Shown: in pieces, positions 50,110 to 60,255 of the stretch
Position numbering within the stretch: position 1 is the stretch's first letter
Layout: each line of letters begins with the position of its first letter
Origin: Yponomeuta sedellus
Lineage: Eukaryota; Arthropoda; Insecta; Lepidoptera; Yponomeutidae
Reading direction: 5' to 3'
DNA length: 64,000 nucleotides
Assembly: GCA_934045075.1 (NCBI GenBank)
Contig: OW203727.1
Location: forward strand, 22,829,311 to 22,893,310
The notes under the pieces: generated by a model
What the model saw: the letters and a program-made list of their open reading frames with translations, nothing else
What the model was told of the DNA's origin: nothing
The model's database searches: none
Position numbers and translations under genes: made by a program

Positions 50110-51375
50110 TGAGATAAACGAATGGCGTAGAAAGAAATAAACACTTTATAGGCATTATATCTTTCAGCACTTATACCGTTTCTATAAACGGTTTGTTTAC
50201 ATGCAGAGCAAAGCTGATATTATGTAAATTTATACATGTACTAGAATAAATATATGCCAGCGCCATCTAGTGGCTAAAAGTGGTACTGTAGGACAGGGTT
50301 TCAGCAGACAAGAAGGAAGAGAAATGTTGTTTCAGCACGACAGCTCGTACTTAGGGATCTATTTATTGAAGCAATATGAAACTTACTAAGGATTACGGAT
50401 TAGTAATTGTACTATTCGCACCACAGCGCAAAGCGAGGTATATTACCTACGTCACTAGTCGTGCCAATTATTAGTGGACAGTCAGTATTGGTCGAAGTGA
50501 TTGGTCGTGTGCTCAATACTATCCAATTTTGTTTAATATTATGTAGGGCCTTCGGACAAAACCATACCGCAATTTAGAACACAAACAGCGCCATCTGTGG
50601 TTGGGTAGAGGAACTAATGCTACAGTACTTTAATTACTTAGAAGTGAATATTATTTGTGTTGCGTTTGTTCTCTATTAATGCTGATTTTATGTTAATCAA
50701 CGACACCCGCAAAATTCTCTTTTAAATACTTTGCACGTGTTAGGCGTAGTTAAACAAAATTATATTTTTTAATTAAATGAATGATCTAGAAGGATCAAAC
50801 CACTTTATAGGAATTATTTCTTTCCGCATTTGTACCGATTCTATAAATGGTTTGTTTACATGTAGACCAAAGCCGAAATTATGTATACACATGTATTAGA
50901 ATAAATAAAATATAGCAGCGCCATCAAGTGGCTAAAAGTGGTACTTTAATTGCTTAGAAGTAAATGTTATTTTTTGTTCCGTTGGTTCTCTATTAATGAT
51001 GATTTTATGTAACCTACGTCATCCACAAAATTCTGTTTTAAATATTTCACACCTGTTAGGGGTAGTTCGATAAAATTTGTATTCGAATTCAATATACTAA
51101 ATATAACAGCGCCATCTAGTGGCTCCTAGCTGTACTTTAACGAAGCTTCTTAACGAATTTTATTTTTCGTCACGGTTCTGATCGCATAATTATGATTTTA
51201 TATAGCCTATGACACCCGCGCAAGGATGCCGAATCGAATGACACCTTGTTTAACAAAATCTGACCATTGGTTAAGGAGTTATGAGGGAACATAGAATCGG
51301 ACATACTTACATACATACATACATACGCACTAAACACATTACCCTCCTTTTGGGCTTCGCTGCAGTCGGGTAAAT
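50110..51375. mobile_element. Element with triplicated CGCCATC module
   Basis: CACTTTATAGGCATTATATC, ATAAACGGTTTGTTTACATG and CAGCGCCATCTAGTGGCTAA occur at 50142-50282. They recur at 50800-50945, and the last part again at 51107-51125. GATTTTATGTTAATC-type sequences and CACCCGCAAAATTCT alternate between them. The end is TTTTGGGCTTCGCTGCAGTC-GGGT, shared with the arms at 47.5-47.9 kb. A (TACA)n run sits at 51307-51327. No coding frame. Confidence 0.75.
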
Positions 51376-51639
51376 AGTATAACCATTTATCTGTAACAAA
51401 AACACAAAAATATTAATTTACTTTATTAGTAATACTGGCTGTTTTTGCACCTAAGCCTAAAAAAAAAGTTGATGCGCGCGCATCGCTTATTTGTGGAGAA
51501 ATAAAAATAAATCTGCGCGCTTTTTCTTTTTCGATGTATTGTTTTTATTTGAAAATGTCGTCAAGTAGTGATGATAACAAAGTCAGAGTTTTATTAATTT
51601 CCTCGTAAATATGTTATAAAACGTCGTATGACATACGTG
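51376..51639. other. No feature seen
   Basis: AT-rich DNA with a GCGCGCGCATCGC tract near 51475. Confidence 0.35.
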
Positions 51640-51765
51640 CGCTTTGAAAATTACAGCCTCTGCTTCCTTATAGCCCTCGCCAATGGCTCGGGCTAGTAAT
51701 ATCGCCTCGGCTGTAATTTTCAACTTACCGCACTTATATCATAATGTACTATTATAATACGTTTT
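51640..51765. repeat. CTCG-spaced hairpin
   Basis: AAAATTACAGCC and GGCTGTAATTTTC are the outer arms. TATAGCCCTCGCC and GGCTCGGGCTAGTA form an inner pair, and CGCCTCGG lies between. Confidence 0.75.
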
Positions 51766-52030
51766 TTCAAAACGTGAACAGCAGAAATCTTGAGGACTTG
51801 ACTACTATTTTTAGTCTACAGTCTAGAATACCGAGAATACCTAGTCTAGCAGACCTAGGATTAACAACTCAGGACTTTAGTCGATTTTCGCTAAAAACGG
51901 CTGTGTTTGGCAAAATTGGTTAAGAATAAAGAACATTCTTGGACCTAGGTTCTTGTCAGTGGGTTCTACAAAGAGCTACTATGTATTAAGATTTACGATG
52001 TTCACTTTTTCCAAAGTCGTCTTATAAAAG
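51766..52030. mobile_element. M1 interior, diverged
   Basis: GTGAACAGCAGAAATCTTGA, GACCTAGGATTAACAACTCA, TTCGCTAAAAACGGC and GTGGGTTCTACAAAGAGCTA match the long M1 interior. The termini are lost. Confidence 0.65.
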
Positions 52031-52200
52031 AAGATATTATTCGTAATACAGAGAGTATTGTAAGAAGGTTCTAAATTTCACTGATGCCGGGTAGTCGCCC
52101 ATTAGCTCAGTTGGGAGAGCGCAAGCACGGTTAGCCAGAGGTCGCGGGGTCGAGTCCTGGCGTGGGTGGAATTTTTAGCCTCTAAATAGGTTTTTAAAAA
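52031..52200 (+). repeat. tRL unit, 5'-truncated
   Basis: GTAATACAGAGAGTATTGTA, CATTAGCTCAGTTGGGAGAG, GCAAGCACGGTTAGC (anticodon stem disrupted) and GTCGAGTCCTGGCG (box B worn). Confidence 0.85.
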
Positions 52201-52264
52201 TCACAGCTGATCAAGTCAAACAGTCGCTACGCTTCTTATAAATATTTTTATAGTAAATACTTAA

Positions 52265-52335
52265 TTCGATGTCGACACTATTATGCCCCCATTGCTGGGG
52301 CATGGATCTCTTCTTGCATCGCAGGAAGGTTAGGT
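52265..52335 (-). mobile_element. S5 SINE 3' fragment, reverse
   Basis: TGCCCCCATTGCTGGGGCAT, GATCTCTTCTTGCATCGCAG, GAAGGTTAGG. Confidence 0.78.
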
Positions 52336-53211
52336 TGTGTCATAATTGGCACTAATTTTAAGATAAAAATTGTGACGAGTGCAATTTTCGTAATTTTTTC
52401 GTTCGCTTGTCCAACGAAGCTTCTCCAATGTAATATAGTACAGCAAATCCAAAGGTTGTCTGGAAGGAATCTATTGCAGGTATAAGGTCGCCTTCTGTAT
52501 TCTTTGGTTAAGCAATATGCGAGTGTTTTTAAGTATTGTGTCGTCAAATAAACATATATATTTTTTCTAATTTAATTTTTTATGTACAGTAAAGTGTATC
52601 TAGATTTGTACGAAGCGTATCCACGTGTTCGTTAGTTAATGAGCGCGCTTTTCAGTGGCTCTTCTGAAATACGTAATTTATGACTCATTTACGGAGTGCG
52701 TGGAAAACCTATGAATCATGATAAAGATCAATATTTGGAATAGTACAAGTCATTCATAAGAAAGTATGCAATTAGAAGTAATTACAAAGAATGGTACCTA
52801 AGCGAGGGTATTTAGGTGTAATGACTGTTTTCATATTGGAGTAAATTGTTTTAGTCGCTTCCATTCGTCGGTAGTCTTTTAAAGGCTTCCGTGGCTTCAA
52901 AATTAAAAATAAACCCTTGTAAACTATTTATCTATAGAGAAATTATTTTTGCTATAAACGGATATAGTAAGTTTTCAATTAAATCTAGATTATTAAATCT
53001 AGAATTATTAAATTAAAATCTATGCTAAGTTTTAAAGCCTTTGGTAAGTTAAGGGTGTTCAATTTGAAGTTTCTAAGTCACCTCAACACGCTAACTGTGA
53101 ATGAAAAAGTCTTGAGGAAACCTAGATAGATAGTAGAAAATGAAATACTTACTGAAATACGATGAGACTACATATAAAAATGGCTTATAGGCTACATTTA
53201 AACATTTTACT
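52336..53211. other. No gene; LINE-tail scrap
   Basis: CCAAAGGTTGTCTGGAAGGA and TAAGGTCGCC (52448-52495) are a worn piece of the 41.9-kb LINE 3' UTR. The 88-codon minus frame (52281-52547) spans two repeats and is rejected. The rest is AT-rich. Confidence 0.4.
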
Positions 53212-53250
53212 CTTTTTTTTAATGCCCGTGCTAAGGACAATTTTTTTACA
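53212..53250 (-). repeat. tRL tail scrap between direct repeats
   Basis: TTTTAATGCCCGTGCTAAGG-ACAAT lies close to two copies of CATATAAAAATG (53170 and 53251). Confidence 0.6.
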
Positions 53251-53785
53251 TATAAAAATGTTTAAATTGTTGCATTTCACTCGTTTACGTCACTATGCAT
53301 CTAAAATAAAAAGGTTGATTTGGACTTTTAGAGTTATCGATAGCAATCATAGAATCTTATTATATGGTAACTTAAAGTTGTGATTACAGAAAAGATTGAC
53401 AGAGTTGATTTTTTTCCGCTGCTATTTTCTCTACTACCAATACAGCCCGAAGGCAACGGCTAACATACTCGTAATAGGTACATTGATATTCAGCAAAAAA
53501 GAATGTAAATTCTTAACGTTGAAATAAATGATTGATTTTTGATTTCTACTGTCGACTGTACTGTGGTTATGTTTATGTTTCTTTCGGCCATTATGTATGT
53601 ATATGGATATATGCATGTGATTGTTTCTGGCGCTGCAGACAAGAATGGTGGTAAATAATTGCTTAGGACGGTAATGCATGGGAGTTACTTGTCTGTTGGG
53701 CGTTCGGCTGATTGTCGTGCGAGTTACATATTGTTAAACTTTTGAGGCGTCATCCTACTTATCATACTAAACAACTTTTATTTTG
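53251..53785. other. No gene recognised
   Basis: The 81-codon minus frame 53434-53679 lacks any motif. GCCCGAAGGCAACGGC at 53446 resembles 25.3 kb (GCCCGAAGGCGGCGGC), so a worn dispersed repeat is likely. Confidence 0.35.
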
Positions 53786-54120
53786 AAACTAGCTGATCCT
53801 GCAAACGTTATTTTACTACATTAATTAGCTGAGTGCTTAGTGCGAGTTTGACAGATCCACTCGAATAACTTTACGACCGCGTTAATCGAGCATTGAGTAG
53901 TGAGTATGAGTAACTTAACCGTTCGAACTGGCAAAACGCTGTCCGTTTATTCGTGTTTTGGGGTGGCGCTTCCTCGATGTCATAGAAATATGAGTTTACG
54001 TTAACGCGATCGAATAGTTAAAAAACTCGCACTAAGCACTCCGAGGACCTATTCTCAAACCTACCAAATATACGTAAAATTACTTAACAAACACTGTGAT
54101 ACTTACACCGTACAGCAAAT
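53786..54120 (-). mobile_element. Helitron-like repeat hosting a MITE
   Basis: ACTAGCTGATCCTGCAAACG begins the reverse element. It resumes GAGGACCTATTCTCAAACC after the MITE and ends AACAAACACTGTGATAC. The host parts are close in wording to 15.75 and 16.03 kb. Confidence 0.6.
53829..54041. mobile_element. 213-bp MITE with 17-bp termini
   Basis: GAGTGCTTAGTGCGAGTTT at the left and AAACTCGCACTAAGCACTC at the right (perfect apart from adjacent bases), nested in a Helitron-like repeat. The interior has CGATCGAATAGTTAAAAAAC and CCACTCGAATAACTTTACGA, a second inverted pair. Confidence 0.85.
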
Positions 54121-54164
54121 ATGATATTTGAGAAATGATAAATGAAAAGAAATATCAAAATGAA

Positions 54165-54485
54165 AAAAATATTTAAAAACCTATTTAGAGGCTAAAAATT
54201 TCACCCATGCCGGGATTCGAACCCGCAACCTCTGGCTATCCGTACCAGCGCTCTACCAATTGAGCCAATGGGCGACTCACGGCATCAGTGAAATTTCGAA
54301 CCTCTTTACAATATTCTCTGTATTACGTACAGGCAGCGACATCTGACTTAAGCAAATTGCATTACTTACAGCCCCGACTACCTACTTTGCAGTTAGGTTT
54401 AACATCGGAACGATATCACTGTACCCACATGATTACACTATTTTTATTTTTTTTAATGCACTAACACGTGCTAAGGAACAAATTT
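54165..54485 (-). repeat. tRL unit, reverse, tandem copy 1
   Basis: A full reverse unit ending GATATCACTGTACCCACATG. The following unit begins immediately, with a spacing of about 314 bp. Confidence 0.93.
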
Positions 54486-54640
54486 AAAAACCTATTTAGA
54501 GGCTAAAAATTTCACCCATGCCGGGATTCGAACCCGCAACCTCTGGCTATCCGTACCAGCGCTCTACCAATTGAGCCAATGGGCGACTCACGGCATCAGT
54601 GAAATTTCGAACCTCTTTACAATATTCTCTGTGTTAGTGC
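54486..54640 (-). repeat. tRL unit, reverse, tandem copy 2 (partial)
   Basis: Repeats the tail, core and leader to AATATTCTCTGTGTTAGTGC, where it is spliced to a forward tail end (GTGCATTAAAAAAATAAAAA). The two units differ very little, so the tandem duplication looks recent. Confidence 0.92.
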
Positions 54641-55314
54641 ATTAAAAAAATAAAAATAGTGTAATGAAAAAAATAGTTTTATTTTGGGTTAGAGTTTGTC
54701 AATTACAACAATTTTTGCTACTGGTATATCCTATTTTAAATTGAAAACAAAATCGTTGGTATTCTGCTTTGCATAGCTTTGTTTAAAACCACAATGTTTT
54801 ACCGAGGGCTGTGACAATGGTAGAACCCTAAAACGCGACTTAAAAATGAAATGGAAAAAAAATAAGAAAGAATATTCACATACATGTCAGCAAAATTCAT
54901 ATTTTGATACTAAAAATACGAGAAAAAACACATGGAACCAAATTTGTTGCCAAACACAAACACAGCTCCGCTGTCAGCTTATTCAAACCATCCAATGACA
55001 TCCTTTGAAGAAACTTAAATGGAAAGAAATAAAAATGTATGGTGCATTGATGCTCACAAACGCATTTTGTAATTTAGAACAATTAAAAAATAGCTTTTAA
55101 TTGTTATGTGTCAAGATCAGAATTCAACGGGACGGAATTCTCATTCGGAGTGTTAACACTAGCAGTCTTGGAGAATCGTCAAAATAACAAACGAATTCCC
55201 CAACTTCACGAACTGCACTTCCATTCGCCGATCGCGTAATACGCCATTTCCTTAACTCGCCACTCAGTGAGGTTGCTTGCTTGGTGTACACCTGACGTGT
55301 GTTAAACGCGGCTT
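54641..55314. other. No gene recognised
   Basis: AT-rich to 55080, then CpG-bearing DNA approaching a TATA box. No open frame. Confidence 0.35.
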
Positions 55315-55461
55315 TATATAACGATTCAGGTTATAACGGTACGTCGGCGCGGTTCGAAAAAGAAGACAATTACGTTTTAAAAGTGGCCAGTGCTCAAAAT
55401 GCGGTGCTAAAGCAAGTGAAGTTCGATATTTAGTGCGTTTTAAATGGTATCAGCAAAGAGG
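55315..55461 (+). promoter_or_regulatory. Candidate promoter and first exon
   Basis: TATATAA at 55315-55321 is followed by CpG-rich leader sequence (ACGTCGGCGCGGTTCG) and, at 55444, AAATGGTATC. The frame MVSAKR meets GTTTGT at 55461, a weak donor, or ends at a TGA after nine codons. It matches no repeat family here. Signal order only; product unknown. Confidence 0.3.
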
Positions 55462-55904
55462 TTTGTAATTTGAGTTTGTAATGTGTTCGACTGGTTGGTC
55501 AGATGTCTTGTGGGAACCTCCTTTCACTGGATTGGGTTTTGAAATGCGTTTGTTTGTAGTGGTCCTCTGGTAGTGGACCTGTAGCTTTGTTTATGCAGAA
55601 CCAGACAACAGTGTTATGTTTAACACTGGGTGACAAAAGGTGATTTTAATACAATACAATCACAAACATAAACAAGGTAACTAATCCCAGGTTTCACATA
55701 CACTAATTTAAATCCACTTTTAATAGTTGTCAGTTTTTTTTGTATGAATTTTGGCCAGAGGACAGTTATTGACGGTAGGTAAAAGTTTGTTATAATCCAT
55801 TTGTTTATCTACTTTTACGCTTTACCAATTCAATCTGAAATTTAATGTAATTTCATGAAATTCAAGTAAAATGGTAATATTTTTATTTACGTCTGCTGGA
55901 CACC
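55462..55904. other. No feature seen
   Basis: Possible intron if the preceding exon is real. No repeat recognised. Confidence 0.3.
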
Positions 55905-56690
55905 ATCCTTCTCTCAGAGAGAGAAAGAGAGACAGAGAGAGAGAGAGAGTGACGCCAACGGTGAAGAAAAACATCGCAAGGAATTCTTAGGGCCGTTTTC
56001 TCCATAGAACCAAATCTAGATTACGGCAAGCTAAATCCGGTTTTGGACTCCTAATCGAGATTACAATAACAAATTGGATTTCTCCAATATCGTAAACCAA
56101 AGTTTAAACTGAAGTCTCTGAACGGCCGATATTGGACGATTAGCTTCTAAAACCAGATTAACAGTCAGACAAATGTCAGATATCAGCTGCCAAAAGACGT
56201 CAAAGGTTTTACTTTACCAAATATTGTTTTCACTATTGGTGAATGTTGGATCCCTTTTTCGTTTTAACATCATCTTTATGAGAGCCGTTCAAAATGTATT
56301 TCGCACAAAACAAACCGCGCCAGAAACAAAATTCAAAATTGCCGAAAAAGTTTATGAAGACACAGAATAACCGGAAATATCACAGAATTCTCGACATTTT
56401 AGACAGCTGCGTTTCAAAATAAAAAAATAAACCCTCAAACCTTAGCTTTTTTTGTCTAATCTGTAACAAGAACTAGATTTCGTGAACCAGATCAAAAAGT
56501 TACGGGAGAAATCGGATGGTAATAAATCTATTTTTTAAACTTCGTTCAAGCATGATCCGGATTATGAAATCCAGTTTTGCGCAGCAAATAGAGAAAACGG
56601 CCCTTAGTATTTGAGGTGTTGACATACCTTAGCGCTTGAAATTATCAATCCGCGGTGGGCACGCGTAGTAATTAAGCCCGACATAAAACT
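55905..56690 (+). mobile_element. SL SINE split by a Harbinger-like element
   Basis: The left part is GCCAACGGTGAAGAAAAACA-TCGCAAGGAATTC. The right part resumes GTATTTGAGGTGTTGACATA and continues CAATCCGCGGTGGGCACGCG. A GA-rich run (55915-55950) precedes it. Confidence 0.82.
55990..56603. mobile_element. PIF/Harbinger-like element with TTA target duplication
   Basis: The ends are GGGCCGTTTTCTC and GAGAAAACGGCCC, exact inverted termini, each bordered by TTA (55987-55989, 56604-56606). Subterminal CCAAATCTAGATTACGG and AATCCGGTTTTGGACTCC resemble, in inverse, GATCCGGATTATGAAATCC. A 65-codon frame inside (56173-56370) has no transposase motif, so it is non-autonomous. M2 has similar termini and may be related. 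Confidence 0.85.
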
Positions 56691-56743
56691 TAGAAAACAA
56701 TAAATATTAAATTTCAAAGCTCAATGAAAATTATTATTTAAAT

Positions 56744-57110
56744 AACTAGCTGTTCCGGCGAACTTCGTACCGCCACAGAATCCGTTTATACGATTATTGT
56801 TACCAAGGCAACGCAATAAATAAATAACTTCGAGCTTAGATTGGAAAAAGGTTGAGGTAAGAATAAAATATTATTCCATGGGAACGTATTACCGGTAAAA
56901 CAAGTATCCTACGTTTATCTATAAGCCAAGTTTAATTTAACTCCGTTCAGGCGTTGACTGAATAACAACTTTACAGACTAATATTATAAACGCGAAAGTT
57001 TGTAAGTGTGGATGGATGTTTGTTACCCTTTCACGTAAAAACTACTGAATGTATTTGAATTACTTTCTAACTAAATCCGTGGGAAAACAGGTAGCAGTGT
57101 CATGGCGTCA
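56744..57110. mobile_element. Two Helitron-like ends in opposite orientation
   Basis: AACTAGCTGTTCCGGCGAAC (reverse 3' end) opens the stretch. GACTAATATTATAAACGCGA with GTTTGTAAGTGTGGATGG (forward 5' end) starts near 56980. Confidence 0.55.
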
Positions 57111-57269
57111 CACACAAGCATAGTTTACTCGAATGGCGCTCTCGGTCCGAGCGGGCTAAGACCGTGTGAAAATGCGGCTTTACCCTTATATTTTATTTAC
57201 CAAGCCGCTCGACATGGCTTAACGACAGCCGCCCACGGCAGGCATTAAGCCATGTCATGGGCGGCTGCT
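57111..57269. repeat. S5-derived palindrome
   Basis: CGACATGGCTTAACGACAGC on one side and GGCATTAAGCCATGTCATGG on the other (57205-57260) are inverted pieces of the S5 body, a small snapback. Confidence 0.6.
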
Positions 57270-58036
57270 GTGTGGTGTCAGCCTAGAGAATAGCACCAAC
57301 CCAAATTCTTCCCGCGGACCAGTGTCATAAAAGGCGACTAAGGGACACAAACTATATGAACATTTTTAATCTATATGGGCATTTTTCACGCATACATACA
57401 ATCTATTTCTAATATCTAATATAATTACATAGACATAAAACACCTATACTGATTCATTACACAATTACTGATACTGATATCAGTATTACACAATTTAATC
57501 CGGTCTGATAACAGTTTTTTCCAACCGCACCTCAGCTCTCTTGGCGCTGCACGCTGCGCACACCGGGTACCGGCAGATTATCAGGGCTGAAGTTTTTTTT
57601 CCGAACTTCCAGCACATGCTGAGTCGGAGCCCATTTACGTTTGCCACACCTACGTTGGTCGCTCTTAGTCCAGTACATTGCCCGGGTACATTGCCATACC
57701 GTGTATGGCTAGTTTTCTGTGTGTTTCGCTTATCATGTACCTATGCTACTGTTTTGTTTGTTTATGATTTCTTTGTGCTGTGATTTGTAACTAGATTCCT
57801 ATGGCTTCACTTTGTATACGTGTGTGTGTCTTATGTAAATAAATGGTTTATCAATCAAACTGGAGGGTGGGCAGCAGCGCCCCCTGCAGTACAATTCCAC
57901 CAAACTGCGATTCCCAACCCGCATGCCCAGCGTGGGGATTATGGGCATTACCCCCCCAATGATGGCACAACCTTGCGTTATGGCGCTCATTAGGGGAGGG
58001 CTTTGTCCAGCAGTGGTCTAATATAGCCTGAAGAAG
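57270..58036 (+). mobile_element. SC SINE split by a ~500-bp insert
   Basis: The left piece ends GCGACTAAGGGACACAAACT (57356). The right piece begins GGAGGGTGGGCAGCAGCGCC (57861) and ends with the GAAGAAGAAG tail. The insert (57357-57860) ends AATAAATGGTTTATCAATCA, with a poly(A)-like signal, and contains no recognisable ORF. It may be a retroposed copy of a host transcript. Confidence 0.75.
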
Positions 58037-58185
58037 AAGATGGGCGGCTTGATGACTAATGATCGTAAGAGCCGACACTGTCTTACAATCCTCCACCTAC
58101 CCGGACTTGGCCCCCGTGGTGGAGTATGGCCTAACCTTCCTGCGATCCCGTGCCCGAGTAGTGGGGACTTACAAAGGGATGATAT
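58037..58185 (+). mobile_element. S5 SINE 3' fragment
   Basis: GGGCGGCTTGATGACTAATG, CTCCACCTACCCGGACTTGG and ACAAAGGGATGATATC. It has a deletion in the CAGGAAGAGACC region. Confidence 0.82.
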
Positions 58186-58582
58186 CATGACCCGGAGAGC
58201 CACTATCGATTTTCGCGTATAGTTCATCCAATAGGTAATTAGTATTATATTTTGACCTAAATTCTAATATATTTGATATCGGTACTAAATTATCAGTCGG
58301 AAGTGGGCAAGGGTTGATATTGACTAAACTGCTCGTAATCTAAAGACTAATGTGTTACTGATTGTATCTACTGACTAATTCGCGTGCTAACAACAATTTT
58401 AACAGGAACACGGTCGTTGTGATATCAATGTTAATTGTCTGATGCTCTTTTGGTCACTATTAAATTAAAACTTTAACCGGTAATTATATACTAATCGACT
58501 TTAGCAGAGTTCACTACTTTTTTGTATACAAACACGACTCTGCCAGTGTTGGTGCTTACATCAAGAAGATCCAGAAGAACCA
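58186..58582. other. No feature seen
   Basis: AT-rich DNA. Confidence 0.3.
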
Positions 58583-58918
58583 TTAGGCCTTTTTACGCCT
58601 GGTGCAAAAATTGCTCAATTTTCTTCGTATTCTGTATTTCTCGTGGTTTCCACAATTAAGGTGATTTTTAGTTTGACCATTAAAATTTAACGTTTTTATT
58701 AGACGCTTATCGTCGAAATGATTAACCTTAGCTACGTCCCACTGACCCACTGACAACTCCGTCAAGAACTTGTCGAGATCATCCCGCAATCGTCTTTTCG
58801 GTCGCTTATGAACATAGCTATAAAGTCTAATTAATTGTATCGAGTTACTTTTAACTGGAATTGAATTAATTGATAACTTCTTTTTTATGTCACCTCTTAA
58901 CTTCCCATTGCAGAGCAC
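58583..58918 (-). pseudogene. Possible RTE-like ORF tail (111-codon frame)
   Basis: The minus frame contains KRPKRRLRDDLDKFLTEL, which resembles the G-R-P-x-x-RW-x-DD-L segment of RTE-type LINE proteins. The usual tryptophan is L, and flanking residues (NFNGQTKNHLNCGNHEKY) are unmatched. The first ~20 codons overlap the neighbouring SL SINE. A worn LINE fragment is the best reading. A small host gene cannot be excluded. Confidence 0.4.
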
Positions 58919-59175
58919 AGGCCTCTCAGAGATAGAGAGTACGGGCTTATGTTACCACGCGTGCCCACCGTGGATTGGCAATTCCAAGCGCTGAGGTATT
59001 TGAACAGCTCAGGCTTTCAGGTTTCCTCACGATGTTCTCCTTCATAGGTAGTAGATACTATAACTTCACAAAATGTATATACCTTAAAAAAACAAAGTCC
59101 ATTCTCGCACTGGGAATCGAACCTGGGTCTCTCGCTTCCGAGTCATTGTTATATTCACTGAGCTACCTCCGCACA
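58900..59175 (-). mobile_element. SL SINE, reverse, with head
   Basis: CATTGCAGAGCACAGGCCTC, CCGTGGATTGGCAATTCC, CACGATGTTCTCCTTC. The head at 59105-59172 has GGGAATCGAACCTGGGTCTC (box B) and CACTGAGCTACCTCCGC (box A). Confidence 0.85.
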
Positions 59176-59254
59176 ATAACTCGATAATTTAAATTATGTC
59201 AGTTATAATAAAACACAGATATTATTACATTATTTAAGTCCCTCTCTTTACTTA

Positions 59255-59370
59255 ACACGTGATGGCCACGGTCTGGATGTAATTTCCTGTTTGTGATGTC
59301 CTTGCCTGGTTTCCATAGTACAGGGTACCCCAGTTTGGGATCCAGGACAAGTGTGTTATACGAGTACGGA
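59255..59370 (-). mobile_element. SR SINE distal fragment
   Basis: GTCCTTGCCTGGTTTCCATA and GTTTGGGATCCAGGAC match the distal body of the 14.4-kb SR copy. Confidence 0.65.
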
Positions 59371-59539
59371 AGTTATTATTATAAAATAATTCTTCAGTCT
59401 TTAACAGCCAGAAAAATATGAGCTCGACCAAAGTGAATTGGTTTGTAGATTAGTTTGCGTTACTTCTGCTGAAGGTGAAGCTTCTGTTTCTTCCTATACC
59501 ATTTGTTTGTCTTTGTGTGTGTAACTGTTAGTCTCGGAC

Positions 59540-59671
59540 AGTGCGTCGGCGCAGCATTCACAGTTTGCCGGCCGTTGGCGGCGACGTCGACCAGTGTTCC
59601 AATTTTGAATTTTTAAAATCTTTAAAACGTAATTGCAGGTTTTTTATAGTTTGTTGAAGCACAAAGGAGAG
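59540..59671 (+). promoter_or_regulatory. Candidate non-coding first exon
   Basis: GGACAGTGCGTCGGCGCAGC and GCCGGCCGTTGGCGGCGACG form a short CpG island in AT-rich DNA, followed by CACAAAGGAGAG|GTACGAG, a strong donor-like site at 59672. No ATG of note lies in between, so it would be 5' UTR. No repeat match was found. Downstream exons were not recognised. Confidence 0.4.
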
Positions 59672-60054
59672 GTACGAGCTTTTTTTTTCTTACGCTATTT
59701 ACGTTCGCATTGATTATTTTGTGATAAGATTGTGTGTTAAATGTTGTGTTGTTTACATAGTCTTGTTATTATCAAGATGTCCAAACAAGGCTGGGTATCG
59801 GATAATACATTTTTTCGAGTCAAAAGATATCGAACGAACATTGAAATAAAAAAAAATGAGTGATGATTATGTTACACGTTTAAATGAATGGGCCCGGGTA
59901 TTTCATAATGTTACAGTAATAGGTACGTTGAATTAAAAAAAAATATGTTTTAGAAAATTTCAGAATTACGCAAACATTAATCTCCACAAGTATTGCACAT
60001 GGTGTCTTATCTTTTATTAACTTGTAAATATACATTTAATTTCAACATAAACGG
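59672..60054. other. No feature seen
   Basis: Possible intron of the preceding candidate. No exon identified. Confidence 0.3.
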
Positions 60055-60255
60055 TTAAAGGCTAACGGTGAAGGGAAACATCGTGAGGAAACCCGAAGGT
60101 CTGAGGTGTACTATCTTAGCGCTTGAAATTTGTCAATCTGTGGTGCCCACCACAGATTGACAAATTACGGGCGGTAATTAAGCCCATACTCTTTCTTTCT
60201 CTCTTTCTCTCCGACGGAAGGCCGTTGCCCTGCAGTGGGGCGTATATATGCTACA
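60055..60255 (+). mobile_element. SL SINE with internal perfect palindrome
   Basis: AGGCTAACGGTGAAGGGAAA, CATCGTGAGGAAACCCG, GCCCTGCAGTGGGGCGTATA. At 60127-60166 AATTTGTCAATCTGTGGTG and its exact complement flank CC. The SINE's central CAATC-CGCGGTGGGCAC was thus partly replaced by an inverted copy of itself. Confidence 0.88.

Noticed and set aside
6558..54640. tRL cores as functional tRNA genes
   Set aside because: The anticodon loop lacks U33, the T-stem/acceptor spacing is off by one, and copies sit in a larger repeat with truncations and inversions.
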